A stretch of DNA of 64,000 nucleotides from Voacanga thouarsii (GCA_026120185.1 JANUWF010001497.1:3708501-3772500); one strand, 5' to 3'. Positions 1 through 12,533 are shown, counted from the first letter of the stretch. Numbers and translations: made by a program. The notes: generated from the sequence alone by a model not told the origin.

Positions 1-186
1 TTGAATAGGAAGGAATATGCCTAGTTATTACAACAAATGTACCTTAAAACAATTTCAAATAACTAGAAAAATAATTGTGATTTTAACCCCTATCAGTCTC
101 TTGGGTTTGTAATGGAAAATGAGTTAAGTATTGTCTTAATTCTGAAATCTTTGCCAAGTTTTCACAATTTGTAATTACACTACTAG

Positions 187-546
187 ATGAAGAAGATTAA
201 GTCCATAATACCTGAGCTTATCAATCTTCTGAAGACTGTGAAATCCTCTATGAAGAAGGAATCTAATGTAGTTATGATGGTAAAATCTTCCTCTTCTAAG
301 AAAAAAGTTCTGAAGAAAAAAAAGAAGGCTTCCACTAAGCCCAAAGGTGGCATAAAGAAGAAGGAGGCTATTGTCAAAGGCCCATTTCATCACTGTGGCA
401 AGATGAACTATTGGAGGCACAACTACAAAGCCTACCTGGAGACCATTAAGGACAAGAAGAAGAAAGAGAAGCTTGCTGGCACTTCTACTTCTACTCCTGA
501 TATGTTTATAATAGAGACAAATACTGCCTTTAGAAATTATATATGA
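187..546 (+). pseudogene. copia gag remnant with degenerate zinc knuckle
   Basis: The 119-codon open segment is lysine-rich and contains a decayed CCHC-like region (C-G-K-M-N-Y-W-R-H-N) followed by more lysine-rich sequence. This is the layout of the nucleocapsid end of copia gag. The first Cys of the knuckle and the final Cys are lost, so RNA binding through zinc is not expected. It lies just upstream of pol segments in the same orientation. Confidence 0.65.
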
Positions 547-857
547 GTATTAGCTACCGAATATGGATCTTATTTATGCAATAATTTGCAGGGACTAAAG
601 GACAGTAGAAGGCTTAAGAAGGGCGATATGGATCTACGTGCTGCAAATAGAGTAAATGTTGTTGCACTTGTTGTGGGGACTTATGACTTATACTTACCTT
701 CTAGATTAGTTTTAAAATTTCAAAACTGATATTATGTACTAGTTTTATTGAAAAACATTATCTCAGTTGCTTTTTTAGACTTATACAGATTTCATTTAAT
801 TTTTAAAAATAAATGTTGCTCTTTTTCATTGAATGATATCCATTATGTTCTGCAACT

Positions 858-3587
858 TTGGTTAATGGTTTATATATTCTAAACATGGATAATCCAATTC
901 TCAATATAAACAATAAGAAACCAATAATAGATAACTCAAATACATTTTACTTATGGCATTGTCGTTTAGGCCATATAAATGAGAATTGCGTTTCTAAGTT
1001 ACACAGGCTTGGTGACTTAAAGTCATTTCATTATGAATTATATAGCACATGTGAATCTTGTTTACTTAGTAAAATGGCTAAAACTCATTTTTCAAGAAAA
1101 GGAAAAAATGTCAAAGAGTTATTAGAACTCATACCTACTGATGTATGTAGCTCAATATCCATATAAGTAAGAGGAGGTTATCATTATTTCATAACATTTG
1201 TCGATAATTATTCATGATATGGGTATTTGTATTTAATGAAATACAAATATAAGATATTTGACAAGTTCAAAGACTTCAAGAATAAAGTAGAGAAATAACT
1301 TGGAAAAAGTATCAAAATTCTAAGATCTTATTGAGGAGGTAAATACTTAAGCCTAGAGTTTCAAGGTTATTTTAGAGATAATGAGATATTATCTCAATAG
1401 ACTCCACCATATATACCTCAACATAACGATGTATCAGAGAGAATGAATCAAACCCTTCTAGATATGGTTCAGACCATGATTACTTTTGTAGACTTACCAA
1501 AATCATTTTGGGGGTACGCACTAGAGACTTCTATTTATATTCTAAATGTAGTTCCATCAAAAATAGTTTATACTACCCCATTTAAGTTATTCTTTGGTAA
1601 AGGACAAAAGGTATCTCAGTTGAAAATATAAGGTTGCCCTACTTTTGTTAAAATGTCACAGTCAGACAAACTTGAGAGAAAATTTGACAGGTGTTTATTT
1701 GTTAGATATCAGAAAGATTCATTCGGATATTACTTCTTTCTCCCTTCCGAAAACAAAGTATTTGCTTCCAAACATGTCGTCTTCTCAGAAAAGGTGTACA
1801 TGCTCAAAAATGACAATGGAAGTACAATTGAATTTAGTGAACTTTAGGAAGAACAAACAAATACAGATCAACCGTCTGATCCCACATCTATTGAGAAAAT
1901 AGATAAGCCTTCATCTATACAAGAACCTCGTAAGTCGAGTAGTATAAGTGTGGCACCTGAGAGATATGAATTTCTTATAAGTAACCACAATAATGTATTA
2001 CTCATAGTTGAAGATAAGCCTACTACTTATAAGGATGTTCTCAATAGTTCAGAATCTAACAAATGGTTTGAAGCCATGAAGTGAAAAATGGATTCCATGT
2101 ACCACAACCAAGTATGGACTTTAGTTGATCTACCTAAATGAATCAAACGTATTGGGTGCAAATGAGTTTTCAAGAAGAAAACTGACATGGATGGTAATGT
2201 AGTTACCTATAAAGCACTACTAGTTGCTAAGGGTTATCGTCAACAGCATGGTATTGACTATGATGAAACTTTCTCAAGAGTTGCTATGTTGAAATCCATA
2301 CGAATACTCCTAGTACTTGCCTCCCATTATGATTATAAGGTCTGACAAATGGATGTGAAAACAACTTTCCTAAATGGAAACCTGACTAAGAAAGTGTATA
2401 TGACACAATTTGAGGGTTTCATATTTAACGATAGCATAAAAGTGTATAAGCTGCAAAAGTCCATTAATAGACTTAAGCAAGCTTCTAAGAGTTGGAACAT
2501 CTATTTTGATGAAATAAACAAAGAGTTTGGCTTATTTAAAATATGAATGAACCTTGTGTATACAAGAAAGTTAGTAGGAGTGTAGTCGTTTTCTTGTTTC
2601 TTTATATAGATGACATATTGCTAATAGGAAACAATATACCTATCCTTCAATTAGAAAAAGTTTGGTTGTCCAAGAAATTCTCCATGAAAGATCTTAGAAA
2701 AGCAACCTATATTCTTGGAATAAGGATCTATACAAATAGATAAAAAAAAAAAAAAGGTTGCTATATCTTTCACAGTCTACATACATAAACAAAGTGCTAA
2801 AGAGGTTTAGTATGGATCAATCCTCTTACCCATATCTCATGAGGTAAGACTTTCAAAGTCAATATCTCTAAAGATACAAGTTGAAAGGGATCACATGAGT
2901 AGGATTCCATATACCTCGACAATTGGATCCATCATGTATGCTATGATATGTACTAGGCCCAACGTATCATGTGTTCTCAGTTTAACGAGTAGATACTAAT
3001 TTGACCTTGGTGAGGTTTATTCAACGGCTATGAAGAATATCCTTAAATACTTTCAAAAGATTAAGGATGTATTCTTAGTATATGGAGAAGGTGATTTGAA
3101 AATAAATTGGTATACTGATACCAATTTTCAATCTAATAAACATGATTTTAAATTACAATCTGGCTACGTATTTACATTGTATTGAGGGGTAATAAGTTAA
3201 AAAAGTTCCAAATAAGATATTGTTGCTGACTTAACGATTGAAGCTAAGTACATAGCTACTTCTGAAGTAGCTAAAGAAGCAGTTTAGATCAAGAAGTTTG
3301 TGACGAAGCTTGGAGTGGTTCCTAGTATTGCTAAACTATTATCTCTATATTGTGATAACAATGGAGCTATTGCACAAGCAAATGAGCCATGGTCTCACCA
3401 ACGATCTAAACATGTACTCAGGCATTTTCATTTTCTTAGGAAAATTATAGATGGACAAGATGTAAATATAGAGAGAGTTCTCACTAATGAGACCATAGTT
3501 GACCCACTTACTATAGCACACTCCCAAAAAAAATATAATAGATATGTTGAGTCATTCGGTATTAGATACATAAATGATTGGCTCTAG
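858..3587 (+). pseudogene. copia pol remnant (integrase, RT, RNase H)
   Basis: Several open segments on one strand give the pol domains in order. 858-1166 is the GAG-pre-integrase zinc region (WHCRLGH, then CESCLLSKM). 1443-1900 is the C-terminal half of integrase. 2090-2743 is reverse transcriptase, with MDVKTTFLNG, a YIDD catalytic box (FLYIDDILLIG) and YILGIRI. 3100-3587 is RNase H (YCDNNGAIAQA, SKHVLRHFHFLR). Stops and frame changes occur between and inside the segments, including a stop in the RT palm near 2545. The last codons lead directly into the polypurine tract. Confidence 0.85.
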
Positions 3588-3601
3588 TGAAAGTGGGAGT
3601 T
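3587..3601 (+). other. polypurine tract of element I
   Basis: The purine-rich stretch AGTGAAAGTGGGAGT lies immediately 5' of the LTR start TGTTAG. This is the expected position of the plus-strand primer. Confidence 0.75.
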
Positions 3602-5461
3602 TGTTAGTATTATGATCTAGAGGCAATCACATGTATTTTACATATTGCACATTTATTTAATTATATAAGGCATTTTTTACATTTCAATTTATTTTATTTA
3701 TACTATCGTGTGAATATAACTATTAAATAAAGCCCCAAGTGCAACACTGTGTTAAGAAAATTATGATAGAGATCATGAAGTGAGGTTCTTACTACACTGG
3801 ATAGTGTTCATACTTAAATAATCTGTAATCATAGTATTAATGAGATAAGACATCATTAATGCATCAAGACTAGCAGGTGTTATATTTTTTGATTTGATCC
3901 GGCGGTGGTTCTCACATCCATGAGTATTGTGAAATTTAAATTTAACATGTGGGTGCTTGTTATTAGAATAAGTACACTGGATAACCCAACTATGAGATAA
4001 TTACATAGATAACTATTTAGTGTCAGTGATAAAATTTAACCATAGCAAATGTGCAAATATCCTTAGACTTAAGATCTCCAAAGTACTTTATTTGCTTAGC
4101 GTTGTACTTTGATTCTAATCTCTGGAATTCTGATAAGACCGCCTATAGGATGGATATTGGGTACAACGTGGATAACTATTTAGTATTACTGATAAAATCT
4201 CACCATAGCAAATGTACAAGTATCCTTAGAATTGAAATCTCTAAAGTACTTTATTTGCTTAACGTTGTACTTTGATTCCAATCTCTAGAGTCTTGACAAT
4301 ACTACATATGGGATGGATATTGGATACAACGTGAAGTAAATGAAAGTAATTGAAATGATCAATAAAAGATTACCACTCCTAATAGTATGGGCAAATATTT
4401 CACGACCACTTATCAAAATCACTACTTAAGAAGTCCTTAGCTAAAGCGACTGTATATTGAAAATAACTTCAATTGATACACATGATGAGTAATAAATTTT
4501 GGGAACAAATACTTAAATATTCGGGCCAGAATTAATTAATATTCTGGAAAGTGTTGACACTAATTCTATACTCTAAACTGAATGAGATATGATACTGTTG
4601 TTTCCTATTGAAAGGTTCATGTCAGGCCATTTATCTTTCTGGACTTTTGGGTGGTCATGATGTATTGCTAGATACTACTCATGATCTGCCAAATTTGGAT
4701 TTATTAATTATGAAATTAATAAATCAATCCTAATTTGAATTAATGACTTAATTCTAATTATCAAGGATTATTAATTCTAAAGATATTTGGATTAATATAT
4801 ATTTCGCTACCAATAGACAAGAAAACCTAATAGGTCACACACAATAAAGGATAAAGTACTTGGGATGTTATTTGGTAACATTACAATATTATTTGAGAAA
4901 AAAAAAAGTTATTGTGGTCAAATTATAATTTGTTATAATTCATCAGTCATATTGTAATTAAGAAAAATTACAATACTAATTAGAATTAAAGAATCCTTAT
5001 TCTTTAAGGATTCTGGTTACCAAACACAATGCATATGTATACAGATATGTATGTTGTATTTCAAATAATACTGAACGTGAGAGGAAAAATCATTTTTCTT
5101 GTGTTTCTCTCTTGTGCTCTTCTTCTTTCTCTCTAAACCTTAGCTGTCGGTGAACATACTAGCATCTTGTTCATGGTGAAATTGAGTAATCCTTAGTGTG
5201 AATTTCTATCAGAGACAATCCTGTCCTTGGATTGTAGTGGTTTGGTTTTGAATGTTCAAGAAAAGGGAACTTTGTTTGTTGATTGTGGGGTTGCTGGATC
5301 GCGCCTTTAACGTCAAGAAAAATCTTGAAACACAACAGAGAAAGGTAAACCTCATGCATGTTCTTTTTACCTGTTATAATACACAAGCATGTAATCTTGA
5401 GATTGGAATTCAGTTTTTCCTCTGTGCTATTATGTTAATGCATGACTGAAATTCCCTAACA
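3602..5461 (+). repeat. 3' LTR of element I (1860 bp)
   Basis: Begins TGTTAGTATT and ends CCCTAACA, giving short inverted termini TGTTAG/CTAACA. It directly follows the polypurine tract. It contains an internal 163 bp tandem duplication. The partner 5' LTR lies outside the window, so boundaries rest on the termini only. No convincing gene lies in it; short open frames at 4051-4275 and 5171-5449 have no recognisable domain. Confidence 0.75.
4008..4333 (+). repeat. two tandem copies of a 163 bp unit inside the LTR
   Basis: Units 4008-4170 and 4171-4333 both start GATAACTATTTAGT and end ACAACGTG. They have the same length and differ by scattered substitutions, so the duplication is not recent. 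Confidence 0.85.
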
Positions 5462-5528
5462 CTAATTAATCAAATAAATAATGATGAGAAGAATATAACT
5501 ATAGCCAATTCTGGAGGGAGAGCGAATT

Positions 5529-5830
5529 CATACATCATTACCTACGCTCGACCTTGCAATAGAATCAACAATTTGAGCATAACCATATTTATTTTTTATA
5601 CCAACAAATCTTCTATGAACAAAAAGAAAATCCACGGGGAACTCTGTCCCCATGAGATTCTTTTCCTTTACCGCTCTAGTGTTCATGTTCAATCTCCATT
5701 CATAAATGCGAGCCTATCCATCTACTAAATTCTCATCATTTTTTTTCTTGTGAACTTAAAGGCTTAAATGCTCTTGAAACCCGCTCAAATTTGTCCTTCC
5801 CAAATTCAAGTCCTGGTGTGATTGCTGCAA
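5529..5830 (-). pseudogene. carotenoid cleavage dioxygenase-like gene fragment
   Basis: On the minus strand, 5705 down to 5529 reads in one frame as EWRLNMNTRAVKEKNL, then GTEFPVDF, then a GIKNKYGYAQIVDSIA segment, then a stop. This matches the part of plant CCD1-like 9,10-cleavage dioxygenases with the conserved pattern EWR-N-M-TG-V-E-NL-GTE-DFP and G-KN-YGY-Q-VDS. The preceding stretch up to about 5830 (PGLEFGKDKFE, then RAFKPLSSQEK) could be the adjoining coding part but needs a frame change. The iron-binding histidines are not in this piece. It is a truncated exon relic, not a working gene, lying directly 3' of the copia LTR. The call comes from remembered family patterns. Confidence 0.65.
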
Positions 5831-6423
5831 GAGCCTTGCGTGCTATCACTGCAACTTGTATTAAGTACTTAGAATCTAAAACTCATTTTTTATAGGAAAT
5901 TGAATGAGGATATTGAAAATGATAGGGTTCAAGATGATCACCTCATCACCATCCTCAAAGAAATTGACAATATGAAATGGTTTGCATGGATCCACCTGTT
6001 AAAGAAAACAATGACTACATTACTTCAACTGCCACTAAAGAACCTACAGGAACTAACAAATTGCAGCCGCCATTAGAGAAAACTCATGAAGTTTCCAGCG
6101 GCCAAAAAAATCTACAGCAATTGATTGCAACTTGGAGAAAAACTTGGTGCAATTTGCAGCCAAAATTCTAGAACCTTTGTGCTATTTTTTGACAAAGGAA
6201 CAAAATAGGAACTTGCTAGAATATCTCCGCCAACTTACTTCCACCTTTAAAATTTTCTAAAATTTTGGAGAATAACAACCAGCTAATTCCACTGCAATTA
6301 TTTTGCAACTTGCAAATAATTTTCAAGAAGCCTTGGAGATGATGAACCTACTCTAGCAAGTCAATTTCAAGCTTCTATAAATATAGCATCGAACCATTTG
6401 AAGTGAAGTGTGTTAGTGGTGTA
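5831..6423. other. stretch without recognised gene
   Basis: Moderately AT-rich DNA. An open frame at 5977-6171 (64 codons) has no recognisable domain. Two direct copies of an ACACACATGAGAC motif (from about 6424 and about 6458) mark the left border of the next element. Nothing else is supported. Confidence 0.5.
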
Positions 6424-6454
6424 CACACATGAGACCTTCTATAGATATCTAGCC

Positions 6455-8581
6455 TATTACACACATGAGACTTCTCACAGCCGAAGCGTAGGGAATCCTA
6501 TTCATTCTGTCGTTTTCTTCTTGTGAATTGACTAGATAGTCAAACCTTAGTAGATGACAATGTCCCTACATCATTCTCAATGAATAGAATTTCATCCACA
6601 TATAGTACAAGAAAAACTACATTAATACCATCCATTTTCTTGTACACACATGATTTATTCTCATTTTAAATGAAACCAAAAGACTTTACAGTCTCATCAA
6701 AACGTATGTTCCATGCTTTCGATGTCTGCTTAAGTCCATAAATAGACTTCTTAAGCTCACAAACTATATATTCCTCGCATTTGGCAATAAAACCCTCCAG
6801 TTAGGACATATAGATATCTTTGCTAAAATGGCCATTAAGAAAGGTCGTCTTGACATCCATTTATCATATCTTGTAATCATAATGACATGCGATGGTAAGG
6901 AGGATACGAATGGACTTAAGTATGGCTATCAAAAAAAGATTTCCTCATAGTCGATACCCTCTTTCTGAGTATACCCTTTTGCCACAAGTCTAGCTTTGAA
7001 GGTTTCCATCTTCCCATCTGCACCTCTCTTCTTTTTGTATACCTACTTAAACCTAATGGGTTTTATCCCTTCAGGTGAAGTTACAAGATCCCAAACTTTA
7101 TTAAAATACATAGACTCAATCTCGGCTTGCATTACGTCATGCCATAGGTCTGCATCAGTATCAGCAATAACCTCCCTATATCTAGCGGGATCCTATTCCT
7201 GATGGTCGGAAACTAGGTCAAAAACCTCTCTAATCCACCTTTCGGGAACCCTAAATACCCTCCCACTACAATGAGGCATCCTTTGCACAAGTTCCTGAGG
7301 TTGTACCTCTTCTTATTCTATAATCGGGTTTGAAAAAGTTAAATAAGAAGATAGCTTCTCCTTAAGTTCAAAACTAGTAGAACCTTTTGTGGATGTATTT
7401 TGATCATCCTCCAAGTATCTAGTATTGGTACTTACCAGTACTTTCTACTTCTTGAAATGATAAAAGTAACCACCCTTAATTCCTTTTGGATACCTAGCAA
7501 AATAGCATAATTTTAACTTAGTTCTAGCTTGTCTCCCTTGATCAGTACATAAGCTGGACAGCTCCTATCCTAAGATGATTTAGATTTGGCTTACGCTCAA
7601 TCCACATATTAAAGGGCATCTTAGGTACTGACTTGGAAGGTACCTAGTTCAAAATATATGCCGTTATTTTTAGGACATATCCCCAAAAGGAAATTAGAAA
7701 AGTAACATGAGACATCATACTCTGGGTCATTTCCATCAATGTCCTATTCTTTCTCTCAACTACTCCATTCTGTTGGGTGTCCTTGGCGTAGAGAGTTGGG
7801 ATACTATCTCATAATGTACCATGTAATCCTTGAATTTACCAAGGAGGTACTTTCCAGTAAGGTTTTGATCAATTTACCTATTCGACATTCCACTTCAGCC
7901 TTATACTTTTTGAACTTATCAAATGAGTCAGACTTGCACCTCATCAGGTAAACATAACCATACCTTGTACAATCATCCGTGAAAATGATGAACTACTCAA
8001 ACCCTCCTCTCGCTGGCGTAGACTAAGGACCACACACATCAGTGTGAATAAGGCTCAATATCTCTTTGGCTTTATCTGCCTTTTCGGTAAAAGACCTTTT
8101 GGTCATCTTTCCCATTAGGCAAGATTTACACTGAAGTCAATTTCCAATCTTAATGAACCTAAAGGCCCATCATAGATTAACTTCTGAATCCTAGTTACGT
8201 TAACGTGACCAAACCTTAGATGCCATAGATAAGAGTCAATAATATTGGTCTTTCTCTTCTTACTTAAATGTTCACTTTGAGTGTTAGTTATTTGATTATT
8301 TATAGGGTTTATGAAGAACAAATTTCCATAGATGTGCCCAATATATAAAACTTCTCAATTTCTACTAATAGTAATACTAAAATGGAAAGAAATACAATAG
8401 CTATGATTTATTAGTTTTGCAACCAAAATCAAATTCTATCTAAAACCTGGTACATATAAAATGTCCTTCAAAATAATTACTCTATTGCAATTAAATCTGA
8501 GTTCCAGCTCTCCCACTGCCTAGGCCCATACTTGTACTCCATTTCCCACTTGTAGTCCATATTCGCCATTCTAGAGTCTTC
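6455..8581 (-). pseudogene. copia pol remnant of element D
   Basis: Read on the minus strand, 8115-8321 gives the GAG-pre-integrase region (SYLWHLRFGHVN). Integrase relics follow down to about 7300 and RT N-terminal sequence at 6600-7300 (MDVKTTFL region near 6860). The YVDD catalytic region is disturbed by an internal deletion near 6537. RNase H is absent. Confidence 0.75.
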
Positions 8582-9489
8582 TTATCTTCCTAAATTCCTG
8601 TAAGGAATTACAAATATAATCATAGTTCCAGAATCAACAATCCAAGTGGAAGTTGATTCAACCCTTGATATAGACTCTAAATAGAAAACATTACTTGTAG
8701 GGTTTTTCTTGGCATCAAGATTTAGATACTCATTTTTCCAATGTCTTTTCTTCCCATATTTGAAGCACTTACCCTTAGGTTTGTCTTTGGGCTGGGACGC
8801 TGCATTTCCTTTCTTTTTCTTGAACTTTTTGGGTTTGAACTCAATTCTTGAAGAAAAAGCTTTTGCTATTATAAACTTTGACTGTGGCTTCATGACCTTC
8901 TTTGCCACTTGGAGCTCTTTCTTTAACTCCGTTAAACTTATGTTTAACTTGTCCATTTTGTAATTCAACTTAAATTGAGTAAAAAAACCTGACAAAAATT
9001 TGAAAACCATATCTACTTGGCTCTCAGAGTCAATCACAGCTCCCAAGACTTCTGCTTCCTCAAAAGCAGCAAGTATAGTGAGTATATGCTCCCTAAGTAG
9101 TGCTCCCTTAGCCATCTTGGTGTTGATGATCGTTCTAGGAGCCTCCTACCTTGTGGACCGACTCTTATCAGTGAACATCGTGGCTAATGACATGTTAATG
9201 TCATATGCAGTGGCCATGTGTTCGTGCTTGGACTAGAGCACATTAGACATAGAGGCCAACATGTAGCAACATGCCATCTCGTCGGCCTTTTTCGATGCCT
9301 TTTAGCCTCATGCTCCTTTTCAGTAGAACTAACCTTGATAACAGGGTAAGTTTCATATACGACATACTTATACTCCTCTGCAGTGAGTATTATGTCTAAG
9401 TTCCTTTTCTAGTCAATATATTTTGGTCTCGTTAGCTTTTTCTTACGGAGAATAACAGCAAATGACTAAAAAAAACCTCTACAAATCAT
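8582..9489 (-). pseudogene. copia gag remnant of element D with degenerate zinc knuckle
   Basis: The longest open segment (9115-8582, 177 codons) ends in a decayed zinc knuckle (CFKYGKKRHWKNEY) and a protease start (STWIVDSGT). The consensus knuckle would read C-x2-C-x4-H-x4-C. Here the second Cys is Tyr and the last Cys is Tyr. The upstream part to 9489 is readable only with stops. Confidence 0.75.
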
Positions 9490-10211
9490 TTTTGAAAATA
9501 AAAAATAATAGAAAATTCTCAGTTTGTGAAAAATAAATAATTTGTGCCATTTATCCTCATATTAATGCTGATAATAGTTAACCCTATTACTATTATCTTT
9601 AATTTGATCAATATAGCTCTGAGAAAAACTGACATATAGCTTCTCAGGAAGATTAATAATTTCTTAAGGTAAGTGTGTTGACTGCCACAAATTGACTACT
9701 CTTCTAGATAATGATCTAGAAGATAACTCAATCGAGGGTATGACTATTTTTTTTCTCATTTTTTATGGACAATCCTCGCACTATGACCTCCAATGTGGGC
9801 TGGTCGATCACAGTACGTATCTCGGGCATCAAATATGTTCATCTATTAGATCTAGATTCTTGTACAGTCCCCATCCTATACGAGTTCACTTCCAGAGTGA
9901 CGCGACGAGATCCATGATCTCTAATGAGGACCTTGATAGAAGCTGTGGGGCCATTGGAATCCCTCTCCCACTTCGTCTTTTAAAAGAAGAGTTTTCAGGA
10001 AAATGTCCTTTTGAAAATATCCCATTAAGTATTCCTTAACTCTTGTAAAATTTCTAAATCCATAAATCTCTATGTCAAGGTAAAATTCTTTAAGAGGTTT
10101 TCTATGGATTAATTTTACCTAGTTAAGAACTTAATGATTTCAAAATTTTCCTTTTAAAACTTTAAAGAGACTTTAGTCTCAAGTTTTATTCGACAAAAAA
10201 TAATTTTTCAG

Positions 10212-10405
10212 CAACCCATACAACTACAGCTGCCGGTGCTATTTCTAAATCTGCACAATTTCCCCTTCATGTATGGTTGCCTAATGCTATGGAAGGGCCT
10301 ACTCCGATTTCCGCTCTTATACACGCCGCTACTATGGTAGTGGCAAGAATTTTTCTTGTAGCTCGGCTTCTTCCTCTTTTCATAGTTATACCTCCCTAAT
10401 CCAAA
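10212..10405 (+). pseudogene. ndhF: plastid-derived ndhF fragment (NUPT)
   Basis: From about 10233 the plus strand reads [19 protein letters not shown], then [13 protein letters not shown], then [14 protein letters not shown]. This is the highly conserved trans-membrane core of the plastid NADH dehydrogenase-like subunit 5 (NdhF). The QFPLHVWLP and LLPLFIVIP segments match the plastid NdhF pattern rather than mitochondrial Nad5. Only about 60 codons are present, with substitutions at conserved sites (for example D to N after WLP) and a stop soon after. It is therefore a nuclear copy of organellar DNA. It directly abuts the truncated end of element D. Confidence 0.85.
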
Positions 10406-11339
10406 GTTAATTCCAAAAAGAAAGGTAAAAATCTTAAGACTTATGTTGCATTTTTTGTTCTAGTTTTTACCACAATCCTTTCAGTTATAATATTTTATTA
10501 GAAACTATTTATAACTTGTGGGTAGTATAAATGTGTTTTGGGCACAATACAAGTGTTAAATGAACTTACAAGGACACACATTAAGAGAATAATTATGTTA
10601 TTTTTTTAGTAATCAGATTCGATGTATTCGGGAATGTGTCCAGGTTCATTGTATCTAAAAAGACGTCTAAGTTAGATATATCTGAAGGACGTCCAATTTC
10701 TTTGTATCTGGTTTAGTAGATTAATCAATAAACTACCAAGATTATCTGAGAAGCCAACCCTATCTTTTGAAATTCAATTTCAAATAGAACATGATATGAT
10801 ATCAAGAGAGGTTGATGAGGAGTAGACTCTCACACGGTTTTAGAATTATGATATCTCAAAAACCTTTAGCCATCTGACATTTTCTCTCTCGACCTTATTT
10901 TTCTCATAATAGATAACAAAAAAAAAAAAACACCCCAAAAAAGTGAAATACCTCATTAACCCTAGGCAATAGCACTCCTTAGTTTCAGACTCAGTTTTCC
11001 TGTGCAACTTGTAGAGTGCATTTATAAGAAGCAGCGCCCATGGTTTGCTCTAAAGAAGACATTATTCTACGAATTTGCCGAGGTATGATACTCTAACCAA
11101 GTCTTTTTGACCTGTTTAGCATGGACCCTATAAGGATTCCAGGATGTTTTTTCATATTTTAGAGTCCTTGAATCTTATCACATATTGGTTAGTCAAATTC
11201 AGTTACTGCCAAGGTTTGTTCTTATTCAAGAAAAAAAAAAGTAAGCATATGATACTTGATCCTACATAACTTTCTTAATTCTGGCCAGATTCAGATTCCA
11301 CAGTTATATGGTATAATTGATATTGGTACACAAACTAAT
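10406..11339. other. intergenic stretch without recognised gene
   Basis: AT-rich sequence with short A-runs near 10918-10930 and 11230-11240. No open frame with a recognisable domain was seen. It may include decayed upstream parts of the copia element that becomes readable from about 11340. Confidence 0.45.
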
Positions 11340-11389
11340 GTTTAGAAAAATGATATATAAGAAGATTAGGAAGATGGCAATTTAGATAT

Positions 11390-12533
11390 TCCAGTAGATG
11401 ATATTACCATCTACCATCTGCTCCACTTAGAAGGTCTATCAAAGATAAACAGTCCCTTTCTAAATATTCTCTAAATAAGTATGTACTCTTAACTAATAGG
11501 AGAGAACTAGAAAATTATCAAGACTATGGAGTATGAGTTGAAGGCATAGTGGTTCGGTGCAATAGAAGAAGAGATGAAATTTTTACTAATAATCATACTT
11601 TTGAACTATTAGAATTTCCTAAAGGTAAGATAGCTTTGAAAAGTCGATGGTTTATAGATTGAAGCAAAAAGAAAAGTCATCTCATCCACAATATAAAATT
11701 AGATTAGTTATTAATGGATATAGTCATAAAAAAGGGATTGACTTTGCTGCAAATTTTCATCTATTGTAAAAATGTCATCTATCAAAGCAGTATTAGGTTT
11801 AGCTACAAGCCTAGACTTGGAAGCTGAGCAGATGGATGTAAAAACAGCTTTCTTCATAGTGATCTAAAGGAAGAAATTTATATGGAACAACTAAAGGGGT
11901 TTCAAGAAAGGAAAAAAAGAATATGTGTGCAAAGTGAATAAGAGTCTATGTGGCTTGAAGCAGGCACCAAGATAGTAGTACAAGAAGTTTGAGTCAGTCA
12001 TGGAGTAATAAGGCTACAAGAAGACAACTTATGACCATTGTGTATCTGTGCAAAAAAAAAATTCTAGCAATAATTTTATCATTTTGTTACTTTATATTGA
12101 TGACACACTCATTGTTGGTCAAAGTGCTTGCAGGATTACTAGGTTGAAGCAAGAGTTGAGCAATTTATTTGCTACAAAGGATTTGGAACTAGCAAATAAA
12201 ATTGCTGGTGTAAGAGTCACATATAACAAGGTGGCTAAAAGTTTTGATTATCTGAAGAAGACTATATCAGAAAAGTGCTTTAGAGATTCCAAATGGATAA
12301 AGTAAATGCTAGCAGCACTCTCTTATAACTTACTTCAAATTGAGGACCAAATAAAGTCCTTCAACAAAGGAAGAAAAACAAGACATGTAGAGAGCTTTTT
12401 ATTTCCTAGTAGTTAGCAGTTTGATATATGCAATGGTATGTACGAGACTTGAATAACTTATGAAGTTAGTTTGGTCAGCCAGTTTCTTTCAAACCCAGGA
12501 AGAGAACATTGGAATGCTATGAAATAGCTGTTG
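11390..12533 (+). pseudogene. copia RT remnant of element E
   Basis: The linker SKYSLNKYVLLTN is followed by HTFELLEFPKGK, then [18 protein letters not shown] (with a frame change), then LLLYIDDTLIVG with the YIDD catalytic box at about 12090-12115. These are the N-terminal, fingers and palm parts of copia reverse transcriptase. Several stops and frameshifts make it non-functional. It ends at HWNAMK, where the 12534-14290 insertion begins. Confidence 0.85.

Larger units (their letters stand above)
1..5461 (+). mobile_element. Ty1/copia LTR retrotransposon, 3' part (element I), 5' end outside window
   Basis: A decayed copia element enters the window inside gag and runs through protease/integrase, reverse transcriptase and RNase H to a complete 3' LTR. 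The domain order gag, GAG-pre-integrase, integrase, RT, RNase H is the copia order. Coding segments are broken by many stops and frameshifts, so it cannot encode its own proteins. The purine tract at 3587-3601 precedes an LTR starting TGTTAG and ending CTAACA. No 5' LTR or upstream target duplication is inside the window. It resembles the copia elements at 6.4-10.2 kb and 25.8-35.6 kb in protein motifs but is clearly older. Confidence 0.9.
6424..10211 (-). mobile_element. LTR-less copia fragment (element D)
   Basis: This minus-strand segment is colinear with the 9.84 kb element at 25758-35598: leader (9490-10211), gag, protease, integrase and part of RT. Both LTRs, RNase H and part of RT are missing. 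Relative to the better copy, about 200 bp of RT is absent at 6537/6538, where the sequence jumps between positions equivalent to about 28534 and 28736. The right end stops inside the leader and joins plastid-derived DNA at 10212. It is an old truncated copy with many stops. Confidence 0.85.

Noticed and set aside
10212..10405. Mitochondrial nad5 fragment
   Set aside because: The WLP-AMEGPT core is shared, but QFPLHVWLP and [11 protein letters not shown] follow the plastid NdhF pattern.
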